From Anodontia alba (taxonomy: Eukaryota > Mollusca > Bivalvia > Lucinida > Lucinidae): 64,000 nt of DNA. The stretch is from contig OZ024831.1 of assembly GCA_964016985.1 (NCBI GenBank), positions 86,508,095 to 86,572,094 on the forward strand. Direction: 5' to 3'. A model generated the notes under the pieces. That model was not told the DNA's origin. It was given only the letters and a program-made list of their open reading frames with translations, and made no database searches. Positions 10,961 through 22,289 of the stretch are shown one piece after another; within the stretch, counting starts at the first letter, position 1, and every line of letters starts with the position of its first letter. The position numbers were made by a program, and so were the translations under genes.

Positions 10961-12500
10961 CTGAACCCAAAAAGAAACTTTCGCAAAGTAGGTTTTAAAC
11001 TTGTAAGGTTAAATACAACATGTAGAAAAATGTGTATATGTAGTAGTTTACACTGACGTCCTACTTTGGGAAATCGGTCAGATAATCACCTCATGTCGAA
11101 CGATATCGTCTGTTTTGACAAAACCTCCATTTTCACGTGCACGCACGGGGTGGACATATCTTGTTTACATGGGTTAACTTTTTTCACTGCAATTATTGCA
11201 CTTGACGACTACAGTCATAAAAATACCTAAACACTTTTATATCGATACAATTTGGGCAAAATTTCGATGCCTCGAATTGCGAAACATTTAAGAGAGAGAG
11301 AGCCGTTGGGATGCTGGAGGCAGGAGCTTCAACGGAAGATGTTGCTGCGCAAGTTGGATCATCTGTGCAGGCAGTTAGAAGTCTGAGACGGCGGTTTGTG
11401 CAGACGGAAGCACGGAAGATCTTCCACGTAGCGGTAGACCACGTGTGACCACGCCGGCGCAAGACCGCTATATTTTGAACCAACATTTACGAAATCGTTT
11501 TTTAACTGCGACCGCTACAGTGTCTGTCACCCCAGGTACTCATAACCCCAGGATTTCCGCTCAAATCGTACGAAATCGATTGGCTGAGACAATTTACGTG
11601 CACGTCGTCCCTACGTCGGAACAGTATTAACGGATCGTCATCGCCGTGACAGGCTTCAATGGGCTGATAGACACATCAACTGGACAAGGCAAGACTGGCG
11701 GACGATTCTTTTTTCAGATGAATCCAGGTTTGCATTGTCCAATAGTGATGGTCGGATCAGGATCTACCGACGCAGGAATGAACGTTACGCTGACTGTTGC
11801 GTTCTTCAGCGGGATTGTTTTGGCGCTGGGGGTTCCGTGATGGTCTGGGCCAGAATAAGTTATGGGTATGGTACCCAATTAGTGGTCATTGATGGCAATT
11901 TGAACACTCAAAAGTATAGAGACTGTGTCCTTGCCCCACACGTTGTTCTTCTCTTACAAAATCACAGCGTTATTTCTGTGTTTCAGCAAGAAAACGCCAG
12001 ACCTCACGTCGCCCGTGACAATATCCAGTTCTTGCGAAACAACAATATTGATTTCATAGACGACTGGCCCTCAAAAAGCCCGGATCTAAATCCCATCAAG
12101 CACATTTGGGATAACCTTGACACACGTGTAACGTCAGAATCCGCCTGGTAACGTCAATGAGCTCCGTGACGCTTTGCTAGAAGAGTGGAATAATATACCC
12201 CAGGCTCAAATTAATAATCTCATCCACTCAATGCGTCGTCGCTGCCAAGCTGTTAGCAATGCTCGCGGTGGGCATACTCGTTACTAAAGCCAAAAAAAAA
12301 AAAAAAAAAAATGAATCGACACCTACCTCAAAAGAAATTGAAAAATCCAATGGAATTGATAATTTTCAGACTGTAAATGAACTTTGATGAATTGATTTCA
12401 AATTATTGTGCAATAACAAATACGAATAAAAACTGTTAATATACACATATGTGAAAACAGTCCCATTGAAGTCTCGCGAAAGTTTCTTTTTTGGTTCAGT
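10961..12500 (+). mobile_element. Tc1-like transposon
   Basis: Inverted ends read CTGAACCCAAAAAGAAACTT at left and the complement of CTGAACCAAAAAAGAAACTT at right. The left end follows a TA; the right TA is offset by two bases. The length of about 1.54 kb fits Tc1 elements. A run of A at 12292-12310 follows the transposase. Confidence 0.85.
11267..12287 (+). pseudogene. Tc1-like transposase with two catalytic residues lost
   Basis: The frame starts MPRIAKHLRERE and continues through frameshifts to a terminal NARGGHTRY and TAA. Visible blocks are SGRPRVTTPAQDRYI, ILFSDESRFALSNSDGR, GGSVMVWARIS, FQQENARPHVARD and SPDLNPIKHIWDN. Of the DDE triad the first aspartate (SDES) remains. The second is E in QQENARPH where D is usual, and the third is K in NPIKHIWD where E is usual. 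Several frameshifts also break the ORF, so the copy is dead. Confidence 0.85.
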
Positions 12501-12509
12501 TTATTTGTC

Positions 12510-12665
12510 TTATTTCTCAACGACAACATATATTGTGTGTACTCATTAGAAGCTCCTCTGCGTAGGCGCTTCTAATGAGTACTCAACATACGTTTTCGTG
12601 GAGAAATAAGCGAAGGTGTTTCTCATGAGTACCGACAACATATGTTTTGGTGGAGAAATAAGAAA
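12510..12665. repeat. P2 palindrome (cttatttct type), reduplicated
   Basis: Arms cattagaagctcctctgc and complement, framed by cttatttctcaacg and gagaaataag. A second partial arm follows at 12615-12662. It abuts the Tc1 element. Confidence 0.6.
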
Positions 12666-13042
12666 AATATTTCTCTGATCGTCCCTGTTATACAGAGCTT
12701 TTAAAACCATGACATTTCCATGATATAATATGGTGAAAATGAGATAATTTGGGTTATTAAGCACCTTACGGCATATCAGCAATATAAAAATTGATAAAAT
12801 TGATATGAATAACAGGACAAAATAAAATCAGATTTATAAAGAAAAGAATTGTAAAACCTAAAAATAAAAATAATAATAGACCCCTGTATGCCTAGTTTTC
12901 ACTACATATTATTGTGAAAATGAGGGTGTACATTACATTAAACTTTGTTCACATAATGCAAAGGATTCGTGTTTTCTACTTAGGACAGAAAATACTAATG
13001 GGATAAATAGGCTTATTTGGGTCTTTGCTGGCTACATGTTCG

Positions 13043-13337
13043 CATTACGAAAACACGCCTATTCAAATATATAGACATTTTTACCTCCAAAAACCTAAAC
13101 TTTTCAGATAAAAAAAAACGCTAATATTTTTCATATTTCTGCTCAAAACATAGATTGTGGGTACTCGTTAGAACCGCCTCGGCGAGGCGGTTCTAACGAG
13201 TACCCACAATCTAGTACCCACAATCTATGTTTTGAACAGAAATAAGAAAAATAATGTATACCCCTGTAAACCCCAGTTTTACTATATAAAAGTGGGGTTT
13301 AAGGGGGTCAAAATTATATAGGCATGTTTTCGTGATG
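13043..13337. mobile_element. P1 MITE
   Basis: Complete copy. Part of the right hairpin arm (tacccacaatcta) is duplicated in tandem. Confidence 0.85.
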
Positions 13338-13515
13338 GAAGGTCCATTTTCTGATGCCCTATTTATCAGCTTAGGTGGATTCGCTAGTTCACAAATTCAG
13401 AAATTATCAGGACATCGATGGTCTAAAATAGTCTGGGACTATTTGCTCAGGCCTGTCTGCCAGTATGCCAGAATACATAATCCATTTACGCAAAACGCGG
13501 CGTCAGATTAGGGTC

Positions 13516-13762
13516 CCGCGGGCCCCCGTAGCCTAGTGGATAAGAGAGTTGACTCTTAATCCATTCGGTTTCTCACCGCTGTGGTTCGAGCCTCGCTCGG
13601 GTCATATGTGGGAAAGCCAAGTTCTGCTTACGGATGGTCAGGTGGTTTTTCTCCGGGTTCTCCGGTTTTCGCCCACCTTCGATGAACGATCGGCTCGATA
13701 TAAGTGAAATATTCTTGAAAGGGCCGTAAAACCCAAATCCAAAAAAAAAAAAAAAAAAAAAA
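13516..13762 (+). mobile_element. tRNA-derived SINE, family 2, full copy
   Basis: The head gggcccccgtagcctagtgg has box A; box B is GGTTCGAGCC. The anticodon-arm region gactcttaatcc resembles tRNA-Lys(CUU). It ends GGGCCGTAAAACCCAAATCC plus A-run. Target duplication AGATTAGGGTC is at 13505-13515 and 13763-13773, and the target is an arm of a small hairpin repeat. Confidence 0.88.
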
Positions 13763-13843
13763 AGATTAGGGTCTACACTGTTCAAATTTAGTATAGGAAT
13801 TTCTATAATAAATGATAATAATGAAAAACAAATCTGACAACCT

Positions 13844-14022
13844 GGGCCCAGTTGTTCAAAGCATCGTTAGCCTAACGAGCTTGTTAGTGGTCAAAATGTT
13901 AACTGTTCTAGTAAGTACAATGTCTAATTCACATTTTTTGAGCAAAATATAGTAGCATATATGCCATATTTAATGATCAAAGTTTTAACGATACGTTAAC
14001 TAAGTTTTGAACAACTGGGCCC
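13844..14022. mobile_element. P4 MITE, hairpin centre lost
   Basis: P4 family ends are GGGCCCAGTTGTTCAAAGC and GAACAACTGGGCCC. The body has gttaactgttctagtaag and aacgatacgttaac. Here the central gagtagcttttgc hairpin is missing. Confidence 0.8.
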
Positions 14023-14195
14023 CGAAATTGAAAATAGGAGATAGAAGAATAAATTGAGCATAAATGGATTCATAAGGTAAATATGGTTTCAACAAATGGA
14101 TGGCAACCGCATTTAGGATTTTAGCATTTCCGAATATGTATCGCAACACATATGTGTACGTACCATGTACAATAGAACCTTCATAAACCGTTCCC

Positions 14196-14340
14196 ACTCA
14201 AAACAACCACCTCCTTACAACAAATATATTTCTGATTCCTCAGGGTGCTATTTTACTGTATGTTTTACCTCTCTATAACAGCCAACTCTCTACAACAGCC
14301 ATATTTCTGATTGCCCATGGTGATATTTTACTTTATCATA
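14196..14340. repeat. 75-bp satellite, outlying block
   Basis: About two units with acagccaactctctacaac and catatttctgattgcccatgg, as in the main array at 16195. Confidence 0.75.
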
Positions 14341-14636
14341 CATTCCCTAGAAAATATGTTCATTTTGCATATGTGATACTAACATGGCTTTCAAGCACAC
14401 ATTACTCTTGTGAAGCGCAAAAGGTCTGATAATGGGTCACGTGGGTGATACGGCTTTTTTTTTGCCCGTGCAAAAAACCCATATATCACCACATTCGGAG
14501 CACTCGGCGGTCTTGCCTTTGACTCCGCATACGATATCAAATAAGCAAACTTGTCAGAAAGAAAAATGTATGATAAATAGATTATGATATGGCAATTTTC
14601 ATACCATACCCCATATCAACCCTCGACCCATATCAG

Positions 14637-14720
14637 CCGCTTCAAGAAGGGCAGTTGTCAGTTTCTGGCGAAAGAATGTGCACAATACAGGTTAACCGCT
14701 TGGAGGACTAAGCCTGGTAC
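14637..14720 (+). mobile_element. SINE family 1, internal fragment
   Basis: Matches only the part of the family 1 body from TTCAAGAAGGGCAGTTGTCA to GAGGACTAAGCCTG. Head and tail are missing. Confidence 0.7.
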
Positions 14721-15147
14721 ATGCATGGGTGTCTCGGGTTGATATGGGGTATGATATGTATATTGATATATAATAATCTCTATTTATCACATATTCATTA
14801 CTATGTTTGGCATGATAACCTATCTTTTGTATATGCGTTATTGTGTAACCCATACCCTGGTTACAATGTCAGTTGGTACAGATAATCATGCTTGTAACCG
14901 GAAACAATGTATTTTGAACGGAAAGTGGCTATCTGCCCGCCCGGTCTGAAAACCGGAAGCAGTGTCTTTTGAACGGACAATGGTTTAGGGTACATACCAC
15001 TAAATATTCATGAGCTGTCGCCCCGCCCTTTTCAGGGAGAACTTTGAGCTAACATTAAAACGAAAGTAAAACCACCTGTCAATCATACATGTAAAATCTT
15101 TATTTTGGAGATATGTAGGGCTTATATAGTTTAGTACACCTTGTATA

Positions 15148-15453
15148 TGCCGGCCTCGGTGGCTCAGTTGGATGCGCCGTCCGACTGGAGACCAGGAGGT
15201 CGCGGGTTCAACTCCCGCCGAGGTTGGCAACATTCTTTCGTGGAGATTGATCATGAAATATTTTCTACGGTCATTCTCTCCCTTCCGCTGATTCAAGAAG
15301 GGCAGTTGTCAGTTTCTGGCGAAAGAATGTACACAATACTGGTTAACCGCTTAGAGGACTAAGCCTGCCCAGTAAACGTGTGGTTAGGTAAACTGACCGC
15401 GCTCGACATGACCCTATTGGGTTGACTGGGCCGTAAAACCTCAACACAAACAA
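15148..15453 (+). mobile_element. tRNA-derived SINE, family 1, full copy
   Basis: The head has pol III boxes A (TGGCTCAGTTGG) and B (GGTTCAACTCC). The body starts CAACATTCTTTCGTGG and the 3' end is GGGCCGTAAAACCTCAACAC then CAAA repeats. A 12-bp target duplication ACACCTTGTATA lies at 15136-15147 and 15454-15465. Confidence 0.9.
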
Positions 15454-15949
15454 ACACCTTGTATAGAAAAATATGCATGTTTTTCGGGAACAAACTGACG
15501 GCTGTGTATGACATCTTTCGAAAGTGGGATACGCCTGCATATGTTGTGCTAAAATTGATGGGCTAAGATGACCCTTTAAAACAAGACAGGTTTGAAAAAA
15601 AATGTATGTGCAGTTTTTGAACAAGGTGATGTTATGTTAGCATTGTCGTCTATGCAAAATACTGAGTGGCGTGCACCCTTTTCAGCCCGCTCGCGATGTT
15701 ATGGTGACGTTGTAAACAACATGATGTAAATGACGTGACGTTACGCGCATTTGCGCTATTTTATGGCGATTTTGAACTTCCAAAACAATTAGAAGCGGAT
15801 TTAGTTTAAACATATTTAATTTCCAATTTAGTACATGTACAAAACATACAATGTCATAACACAACCAGGATTAGAACGGAAGCTTAAAGCTTATTTAGAA
15901 GCGGATTTGAATATGTGATAAACAGACTAGGACGTGGTTTTTTGGTTAT

Positions 15950-16125
15950 CACCCTCTGCATCAAAAAAAAGGTAAGAGAAAAGTCCAGGGAGTGCTACAA
16001 TCACAAACTTAGCCCTTCCCAGACACCAAGGGAAGAGGAAACCGACAAAACAAATTAAGCACAAATCGAACAAACGTACGAAAAGCACTAAGATTAGCTC
16101 TTTCTGCCCCAAGCTAAAACCTTCG
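15950..16125. repeat. Dispersed repeat shared with 62845-63000
   Basis: Shares aaaaaggtaag, ccagacaccaag, and cgaacaaac(g/c)tacgaaaagc-type strings with the second copy, same orientation. Confidence 0.75.
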
Positions 16126-16194
16126 GGTAGATAATAGGGTCTCGGATTGATACATCGGTCGATAACCAAAACATCATGTGATAATCTCTAAATA

Positions 16195-17699
16195 TGTTAA
16201 ATCTCTCTACAACAGCAATCTCGATATAATAGCCATACTACTGATTTCCCTGGGTGCTGTTTTACTATATGTTTATCCTCTCTATAACGACCACCTCCCA
16301 GTTACATCCATATTTATGACTTTCCAAGGAGCAGTTTTACTATATGTTTAACTTCTTTACAACAGCCATCTCCCTATAACAACCATATTTTTGATTTCCC
16401 AAGGTGCAGTTTTACTATATATTTAACCTCTCTACAACAGCCACCCCTATCATAACCATATTTCTGATTTCTAAGGTGCTGTTTCACTATATGTTTAACC
16501 TCTTAATAACAGCCACCTCCGTATCTTAACCATATTTTTGATTTCCAAAGCTGCTCTTTTTGTATATATTTAACCTCTTTACAACAGCGAATTCCCTATC
16601 ATAACTATATTTCTAATTTCCCAACATGATGTTTTACTATATATGTTCAACATCTTTACAACAGCCAATTCCCTATCATAACAATATTTCTAATTTCCCA
16701 ACATGATGTTTTACTATATATGTTTAACATCTTTTCAACAGCCAATTCCCTATAATAACCATATTTCTGATTTCCCAAGGTAATGTTTAACTATATGTAT
16801 AACCTCTTTACAACAGCCACCTCCCAATAACAACCTTATTTATTTTTATCCAAGGTGCTGTTTTACTATTTATGTTTAACCTCTATACAACAGCCATCTC
16901 TCTATAATAACCATATTTCAGAAGGTGCTGTTTTTACTATGTTTTTTACCTCTCTACAACAGACACCTCTCTATAACAGCCGTGTTTCTTATTTCCCAAA
17001 AAGTTGTTTTACTATATGATTAACCCCTTTACAACAGATGCTTTCCTGTAACAGCCATATTTCTGATTTTCCAAGGTGCTGTTTTAACACACACTTCCCT
17101 TTAACAGCTATATTTCAGATTTTTCAAAGTGCTATTTTACTTTATGTAAAACCTCTCTTCAACAACCAATTCCCTAGAACAGCCATATTTCTGATTTCCA
17201 AATTGCTGTTTTAATTTATGTAAAACCTCTCTTCAACAACCACTTCCCTGTGACAGCCATATTTCTGATTTTCCATGGTGCTGTTTTACTTTATGTAAAA
17301 CCTCTTTTCAACAACCACTTCCCTATAACAGCCATATTTCTGATTTCCCAAGGGGCTAATTTACTATATATTAAACCTCTTTTCAACAACAACTTCCCTA
17401 TTACAGCCATATATCTGATTTCCTAAGGTGCTGTTTTCACTATATATTTAACCTCTCTACAAAAGCCACCTTCCTATAAAAGGCATATTTCTGATTTCAC
17501 AAGGTGCTTATTTAAAATATGTTACACCTCTCTTCAACAGCCACTTCCCTATTACAGCCATATATCTGATTTCCAAATGTGGTGTTTTCACTATATGTTA
17601 AACCTCTCTACAACAGCCACCTTCCTTTAATACCCTTATTTCTGAATTCCCAAGGTGCCGTTTTATTATCTGTTTAGCCTCTCTGCAACAGCCACCTCT
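16195..17699. repeat. 75-bp satellite array
   Basis: About 20 diverged units with acctctctacaacagccacc, catatttctgatttcc and gctgttttactatatg. A last piece lies at 18059-18105 beyond a SINE that inserted in the array. Confidence 0.88.
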
Positions 17700-18058
17700 G
17701 GCCGGCCTCGGTGGCTCAGTTGGATGCGCCGTCCGACTGGAGACCAGGAGGTCGCGGGTTCAACCCCCGCCGAGGTCGGCAACATTAGTAGTAAGGGCTG
17801 TCGCTATGGGTACCCATAGCGACAACCCTTACTACTAACATTCTTTCGTGGAAATTGATCATGAAATATTTTCTACGGTCATTCTCTCCCTTCCGCTGAA
17901 AGAAGGGCAGTTGTCAGTTTCTGGCGGAAGAATGTGCACAATACTGGTTAACCGCTTAGAGGACTAAGCCTGCCCAGTAAACGTGTGGTTAGGTAAACTG
18001 ACCGCGCTCGATATGACCCCATTGGGTTGACTGGGCCGTAAAACCTCAACACAAACAA
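17700..18058 (+). mobile_element. tRNA-derived SINE, family 1, carrying a palindrome insertion
   Basis: Same head, body and tail as the 15148 copy. The target duplication AACAGCCACCTCT (right copy with one G) flanks it at 17687-17699 and 18059-18071. It landed in the 75-bp satellite array. A 50-bp palindrome interrupts it after base 17786. Confidence 0.9.
17787..17836. mobile_element. 50-bp near-perfect palindrome inserted in a SINE with 6-bp target duplication
   Basis: The two 25-base arms (left starts AGTAGTAAGGGCTGTCGC) are complementary with one mismatch. AACATT occurs at 17781-17786 and again at 17837-17842, while the other SINE copies have this string once. The piece therefore arrived by insertion with duplication of the target. 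Confidence 0.75.
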
Positions 18059-18192
18059 AACAGCCGCCTCTCTACAACAGTCAGTTTTGGGTTTTCCAAA
18101 TGCTGGCTAAATAGAAAAGTTGTACTGTATTTGTACACATCAGACAAGAAGACAACCTAACACTTATATTTTATTTATTTACATCATAGTAT

Positions 18193-18267
18193 ATACATAT
18201 ATTCTCACACACATAAACACACACACACACACAAACGCACACACAAGCGAACACACATACACACACA

Positions 18268-18306
<39 letters not shown>

Positions 18307-18332
18307 GCACACACACACACACACACACACAT
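18193..18332. repeat. (CA)n microsatellite
   Basis: CA tract with aagc and aaac interruptions, followed by (CATA)n to about 18362. Confidence 0.95.
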
Positions 18333-18532
18333 GTATGTACATACATACATACATGCATGCATTTCTTAAACGTACCGCATTTACCCTAAATATTCGGACA
18401 CCTTTATTCATTACCATACTTCTAAAGTTGAAACAAGTATTGATATGTCTTATACTTGTTAATTATGCGGCATCTGATCTGGGTCTACACGGTTTGCTCA
18501 GTCCTCTTTGTCCAAATGTTAACGGGAGATAC

Positions 18533-18809
18533 CATTACGAAAACACGCCTATTCAAATATATCGAAAATTTTACCACCAAAATATGAAAATTTTCAGATA
18601 AAAAATTCTAATATTTTTCATATTTCTGCTCAAAACATAGATTGTGGGTACTCGTTAGAACCGCCTCGTCGAGGCGGTTCTAACGAGTACCCACAATCTA
18701 TGTTTTGAGCGGAAATAAGAAAAATAATGTATACCCCTATAAACCCAAGTTTTACTATATAACAATGGGGTTTGAGGGATCAAAATTATAAAGGTATGTT
18801 TTCGTGATG
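18533..18809. mobile_element. P1 MITE
   Basis: Complete copy with symmetrical hairpin. Immediately to its left lies half of a small GTTTGC-type hairpin (about 18470-18500). Confidence 0.85.
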
Positions 18810-19076
18810 GGTTTACATTTAACCGCGTGCATTTCTTATTTTATTACCACGATACTGTGGTCAAAAAGAACAATTGGAAGGTCAATTAGTCAGTGCTATA
18901 AATAGATCATTTAGTATGACAAGTGTCAATAAAATGCATATAAAAGACCCCCTAAGACTGCCAGACTACTAATACACTTTAAGTATCTGGACACGAAAAC
19001 CCATTACCGTACATGTCCTAAAATTTAAATAAGTCCATTTCACTACTTCTTCCTGTGTCTGAAATTGCTGGATGTG

Positions 19077-19143
19077 GCAAACAGTGTTGACCCTGATCAG
19101 ACGCCGCGTTCTGCGGCGTCTGATCTGGGCCTACACTGTTTGC
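19077..19143. repeat. GTTTGC-type small hairpin next to the gap
   Basis: Arms gcaaacagtgttgaccctga and complement, centre gcgttctgc. One of many hairpins of 60-70 bp with this pattern in the window. Confidence 0.8.
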
Positions 19144-19170
19144 TCAGGCCTGTCTGTCCGATTGCTGAGG

Positions 19171-19370
19171 NNNNNNNNNNNNNNNNNNNNNNNNNNNNNN
19201 NNNNNNNNNNNNNNNNNNNNNNNNNNNNNNNNNNNNNNNNNNNNNNNNNNNNNNNNNNNNNNNNNNNNNNNNNNNNNNNNNNNNNNNNNNNNNNNNNNNN
19301 NNNNNNNNNNNNNNNNNNNNNNNNNNNNNNNNNNNNNNNNNNNNNNNNNNNNNNNNNNNNNNNNNNNNNN
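19171..19370. other. Assembly gap, 200 N
   Basis: Exactly 200 unknown bases, so the true length is probably not known. It begins 27 bp after a hairpin. Confidence 0.99.
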
Positions 19371-19649
19371 CGTGACGTACGGACGGACATTCCCAAAGTA
19401 ATATGTCCAAACATAAAAATTAGTAATTAGACTGCGTAACACCTAACATTGTAACGTTGTAACTTTGAATATTTGGACACATTATCCCCTTACCATGAAT
19501 ATCCTAAAAATTAAGCAACTCCATTTAACCTATTTACGCCGAATGGACTCTTCTACTCTTCAACTCTTTGGACTGGTCTATTTCTAGTAGAAGTAGTGTC
19601 TGATTAATTTTTATTATTACCATGTTTTATAGAAATTTCTGTAGTTAAT

Positions 19650-19715
19650 GCAAACAGTGTATACCCTAATCAGACGCCACGTTCTGTGGCGTCTAATCTG
19701 GGTCTACGCTGTTTG
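19650..19715. repeat. GTTTGC-type small hairpin
   Basis: Arms gcaaacagtgtataccctaa and complement with mismatches, centre gttctg. Confidence 0.75.
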
Positions 19716-20594
19716 TCAATGTCCCTTTTATAGGACGCTAGACATAAATTGGCTAACTATCTGACGAGGAGGGCGGGGGCTAAACTAATGTGACGAAATA
19801 ATAAACAATGCAAACTCTGGTTAAACAGTTCGTTTAGAGCAGTTTAATCTGGATCTAGCCTGTTTATTCGGGCCTGCCTGTCCGACTAGGATGCATATCC
19901 TTATTATTCTTAATCATGGGACATTATAGCCCTCTATCGATAAACTCTGAACACATAAAAGGACGTAAATCGGAGTTTCGGTTTCACTGAGACTCTTCAA
20001 ATCGCAGCAATGTAGTTCGGAGGGGGTGGTTACACACCCTCACCCTCCCCCCCCCCCCCCCCCCCCCCCCGACGAGCACTTGCATAAGCGGAACTCAATA
20101 TTCAAAGATACCAGATTGGATTAAGTGATCCCAAGTAAATTAAAAATAATCAAAGCACTGACAGCACTGTGGGTCGATTATCTTTGAGTGTAGGCTGGGA
20201 AAATGGTCCTAAATATGGACTTAAGTCTGTTTCATTTAACCCTGACTTCCTGTGATTTAAGCAAACAGTGCAGACTCTGATCAGAGGCCGCGTTCTGCAC
20301 AAGGCACATAACACCAGCTGCAGTGACGTCAAATAAAATCTATAAAGGCTCTAAAATTCGGACAGACAAGCCTGAAGTAATAAACCGTGTAGATTCACAC
20401 CAAAAAGGCTCCTGAACATAGTCACTTTGTCACTCAGTGAGTTTATTTTTGACACATTTTCAAAAGTCAAAGTAACTTTTTTTTTAAATTTTAATATAAA
20501 ATGGCAACAGATTGAGGTACAGTGTCCGAATATTGACGGTAAGTAGGAAATGAGCCGAAATGTCGGAAAACGTACCGTTGGACATGTGCGCCCA

Positions 20595-20750
20595 ACCAAG
20601 ATTCAGATCAGCCTGCGCAATTGCACAGTCTGATCAAAATCTGCACTGGGCGCATTTTGGATAGCCAAGGATACAAAGTTTCTTCTTCAGGTGGACAACG
20701 AGTACTCGGATCAGACTTCGCGAATGCGCAGACTGATCCGCGTCATCGTT
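20595..20750. repeat. Two imperfect hairpins of the ctgatcag type
   Basis: agattcagatcagcctgcgc ... gtctgatcaaaatctgc and ggatcagacttcgcgaatgc ... agactgatccgcgtc. Similar ones lie at 21055-21115, 27965-28030, 40905-40970, 41010-41080, 45865-45925 and 59140-59185. Confidence 0.6.
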
Positions 20751-21626
20751 TGACCTACATGTCAGAAGGTTACCATTTCTCGTGTTGTGGCTCGTATTAA
20801 CACATCCAACTCGGTAAAGCGGTACAAAATCATTAGGCTTTCTCTCTGTAAAATCATCTGATAAAAAAAAATGAGGATAGTTTGCCTATTTTTCCACTGA
20901 GTTTGATCTTTCGTGTAAATTGACTTTGCATGAAATCACACTCTCTATTTTCTGGGAAAATATATTACAATTTGCGTGAAAATTTCAAACATCTTTTTTC
21001 TAGAAACAAAATGAGCCAGAGCATGACAAAACCTACAATAAGACTTGTGCGACCAGCGAAGACTCAGATCAGCCTGCGCATCCTCGCAGTCTGATCAGAG
21101 TCTTCGCTGATCGCATGTGCCTTCTACAGCTCCCCAATCCCCACGCCCCCGCCCCCCACCCCGGCTAACCTAAGCGGGATAAACGAGAACCCTTGTCATA
21201 CTGGGTGGATACAGACTGCCCAGTCTTTGTAAGTTTTGCGGTGCGCTGGCACAAATAAGAATAGAATTTCAAAATGAAATTTTCTGAAGATTTTGTCTAT
21301 ATGCTAAGCGCTGAGGCATAGCATAGTTTTTTCTATTACCTCTGTTGATAGGTAAAGCGCAAGGTAGATCAAATACTAACTATGTCATTCAAATTGAAAA
21401 CCTCTGTTTCTATCATAGATGGTATTTAAATAATTATTTTGTCAACATGCACATGCGCTTTATTTACATTGGCATGTGCCTATGTTAACATTAGCTTTCT
21501 CCAGGAAAAGGAAATTATATTTAATTTAGGGACTATGACAGAAGCAGAGGAATCCAATTACTGGACCATGTTATAAAACGTACTCAGGGGAATTAATTGG
21601 GCGCTGTCTCTCCTAGATTGTGATTA

Positions 21627-21960
21627 CAGTCGACTCTCATTATCTCGAATTCCAAGGGACTCACTGAAATACCTCGAGATATCCGTACCTCGACATATCA
21701 GAGTAGAAAGAGTGAGGAAAACAATAAATTGAACAACCATATTTAACAAATGAATATGTAATTTGACTCCTGTAGTTAGAAAAATATAGATAAATTAATG
21801 TGGAAAAGAGGAGAAATTGCTCCTTAGGAGCAATTTCTCCTCTTTTCCACATTATTTTGTTACCTGTTGTCATAGTTTCATGTTAAAACAGGGACCAGAT
21901 TTTCACTTCGAGATAAGCAGTTATTCGAAATAAGCGAGTTCGAGATAACGAGTTCGACTG
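21627..21960. mobile_element. P5 palindromic MITE in the 3' end of the MIEAP-like gene
   Basis: Ends CAGTCGACTCTCATTATCTC and complement, TA on both sides, same central hairpin as at 59555. Its edge is 41 bp from the stop codon, so the transcript probably includes it. Confidence 0.85.
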
Positions 21961-22001
21961 TATTCCATCGTTTTTGCCTTCATTTATAGCTTACCCTTAT
22001 A

Positions 22002-22289
22002 TCATGGCATTCCTTCTGCTATGCCCTTTGATAACAAACTTCCGCCCTCGTGTAAATATAGCGGCGGCCAGAGAACATAGCTTAAATGTTTGCCAGCGTG
22101 CTCAAATGGTTTGAACATATCATTGTCAAATTCTGTCATGTCAGACTGTTTAATAAATTTAATAAAAACGGGATTTTCATGCATAGTCATCATCCAACAT
22201 AAATTCAGGCACTTATGTATATAGCTCATCATCTCTGGTTGCCTTTCGGGCTCGATATTAAACGCCGTCACAATAATATCTGCTAATAT
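22002..22289 (-). CDS. Coding exon 8: C-terminus of MIEAP-like domain and stop
   Basis: Acceptor tttttcttttgtag precedes 95 codons and TGA. The product has conserved-looking aromatic positions (LNLCWMMTMHENP) and the terminal YVLWPPLYLHEGGSLLSKG block, the most characteristic part of the MIEAP domain in my recollection. Only about 4 residues follow the block, so the protein ends where the family usually does. A palindromic MITE starts 41 bp after the stop and is probably part of the 3' UTR; the first AATAAA on this strand is near 21469. Confidence 0.8.
   Translation of the reverse strand: MLADIIVTAFNIEPERQPEMMSYIHKCLNLCWMMTMHENPVFIKFIKQSDMTEFDNDMFKPFEHAGKHLSYVLWPPLYLHEGGSLLSKGIAEGMP

Noticed and set aside
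13516..13600. Possible true tRNA-Lys gene
   Set aside because: The cloverleaf is imperfect, the sequence continues into a SINE body with an A-tail and target duplication, and three copies exist here.
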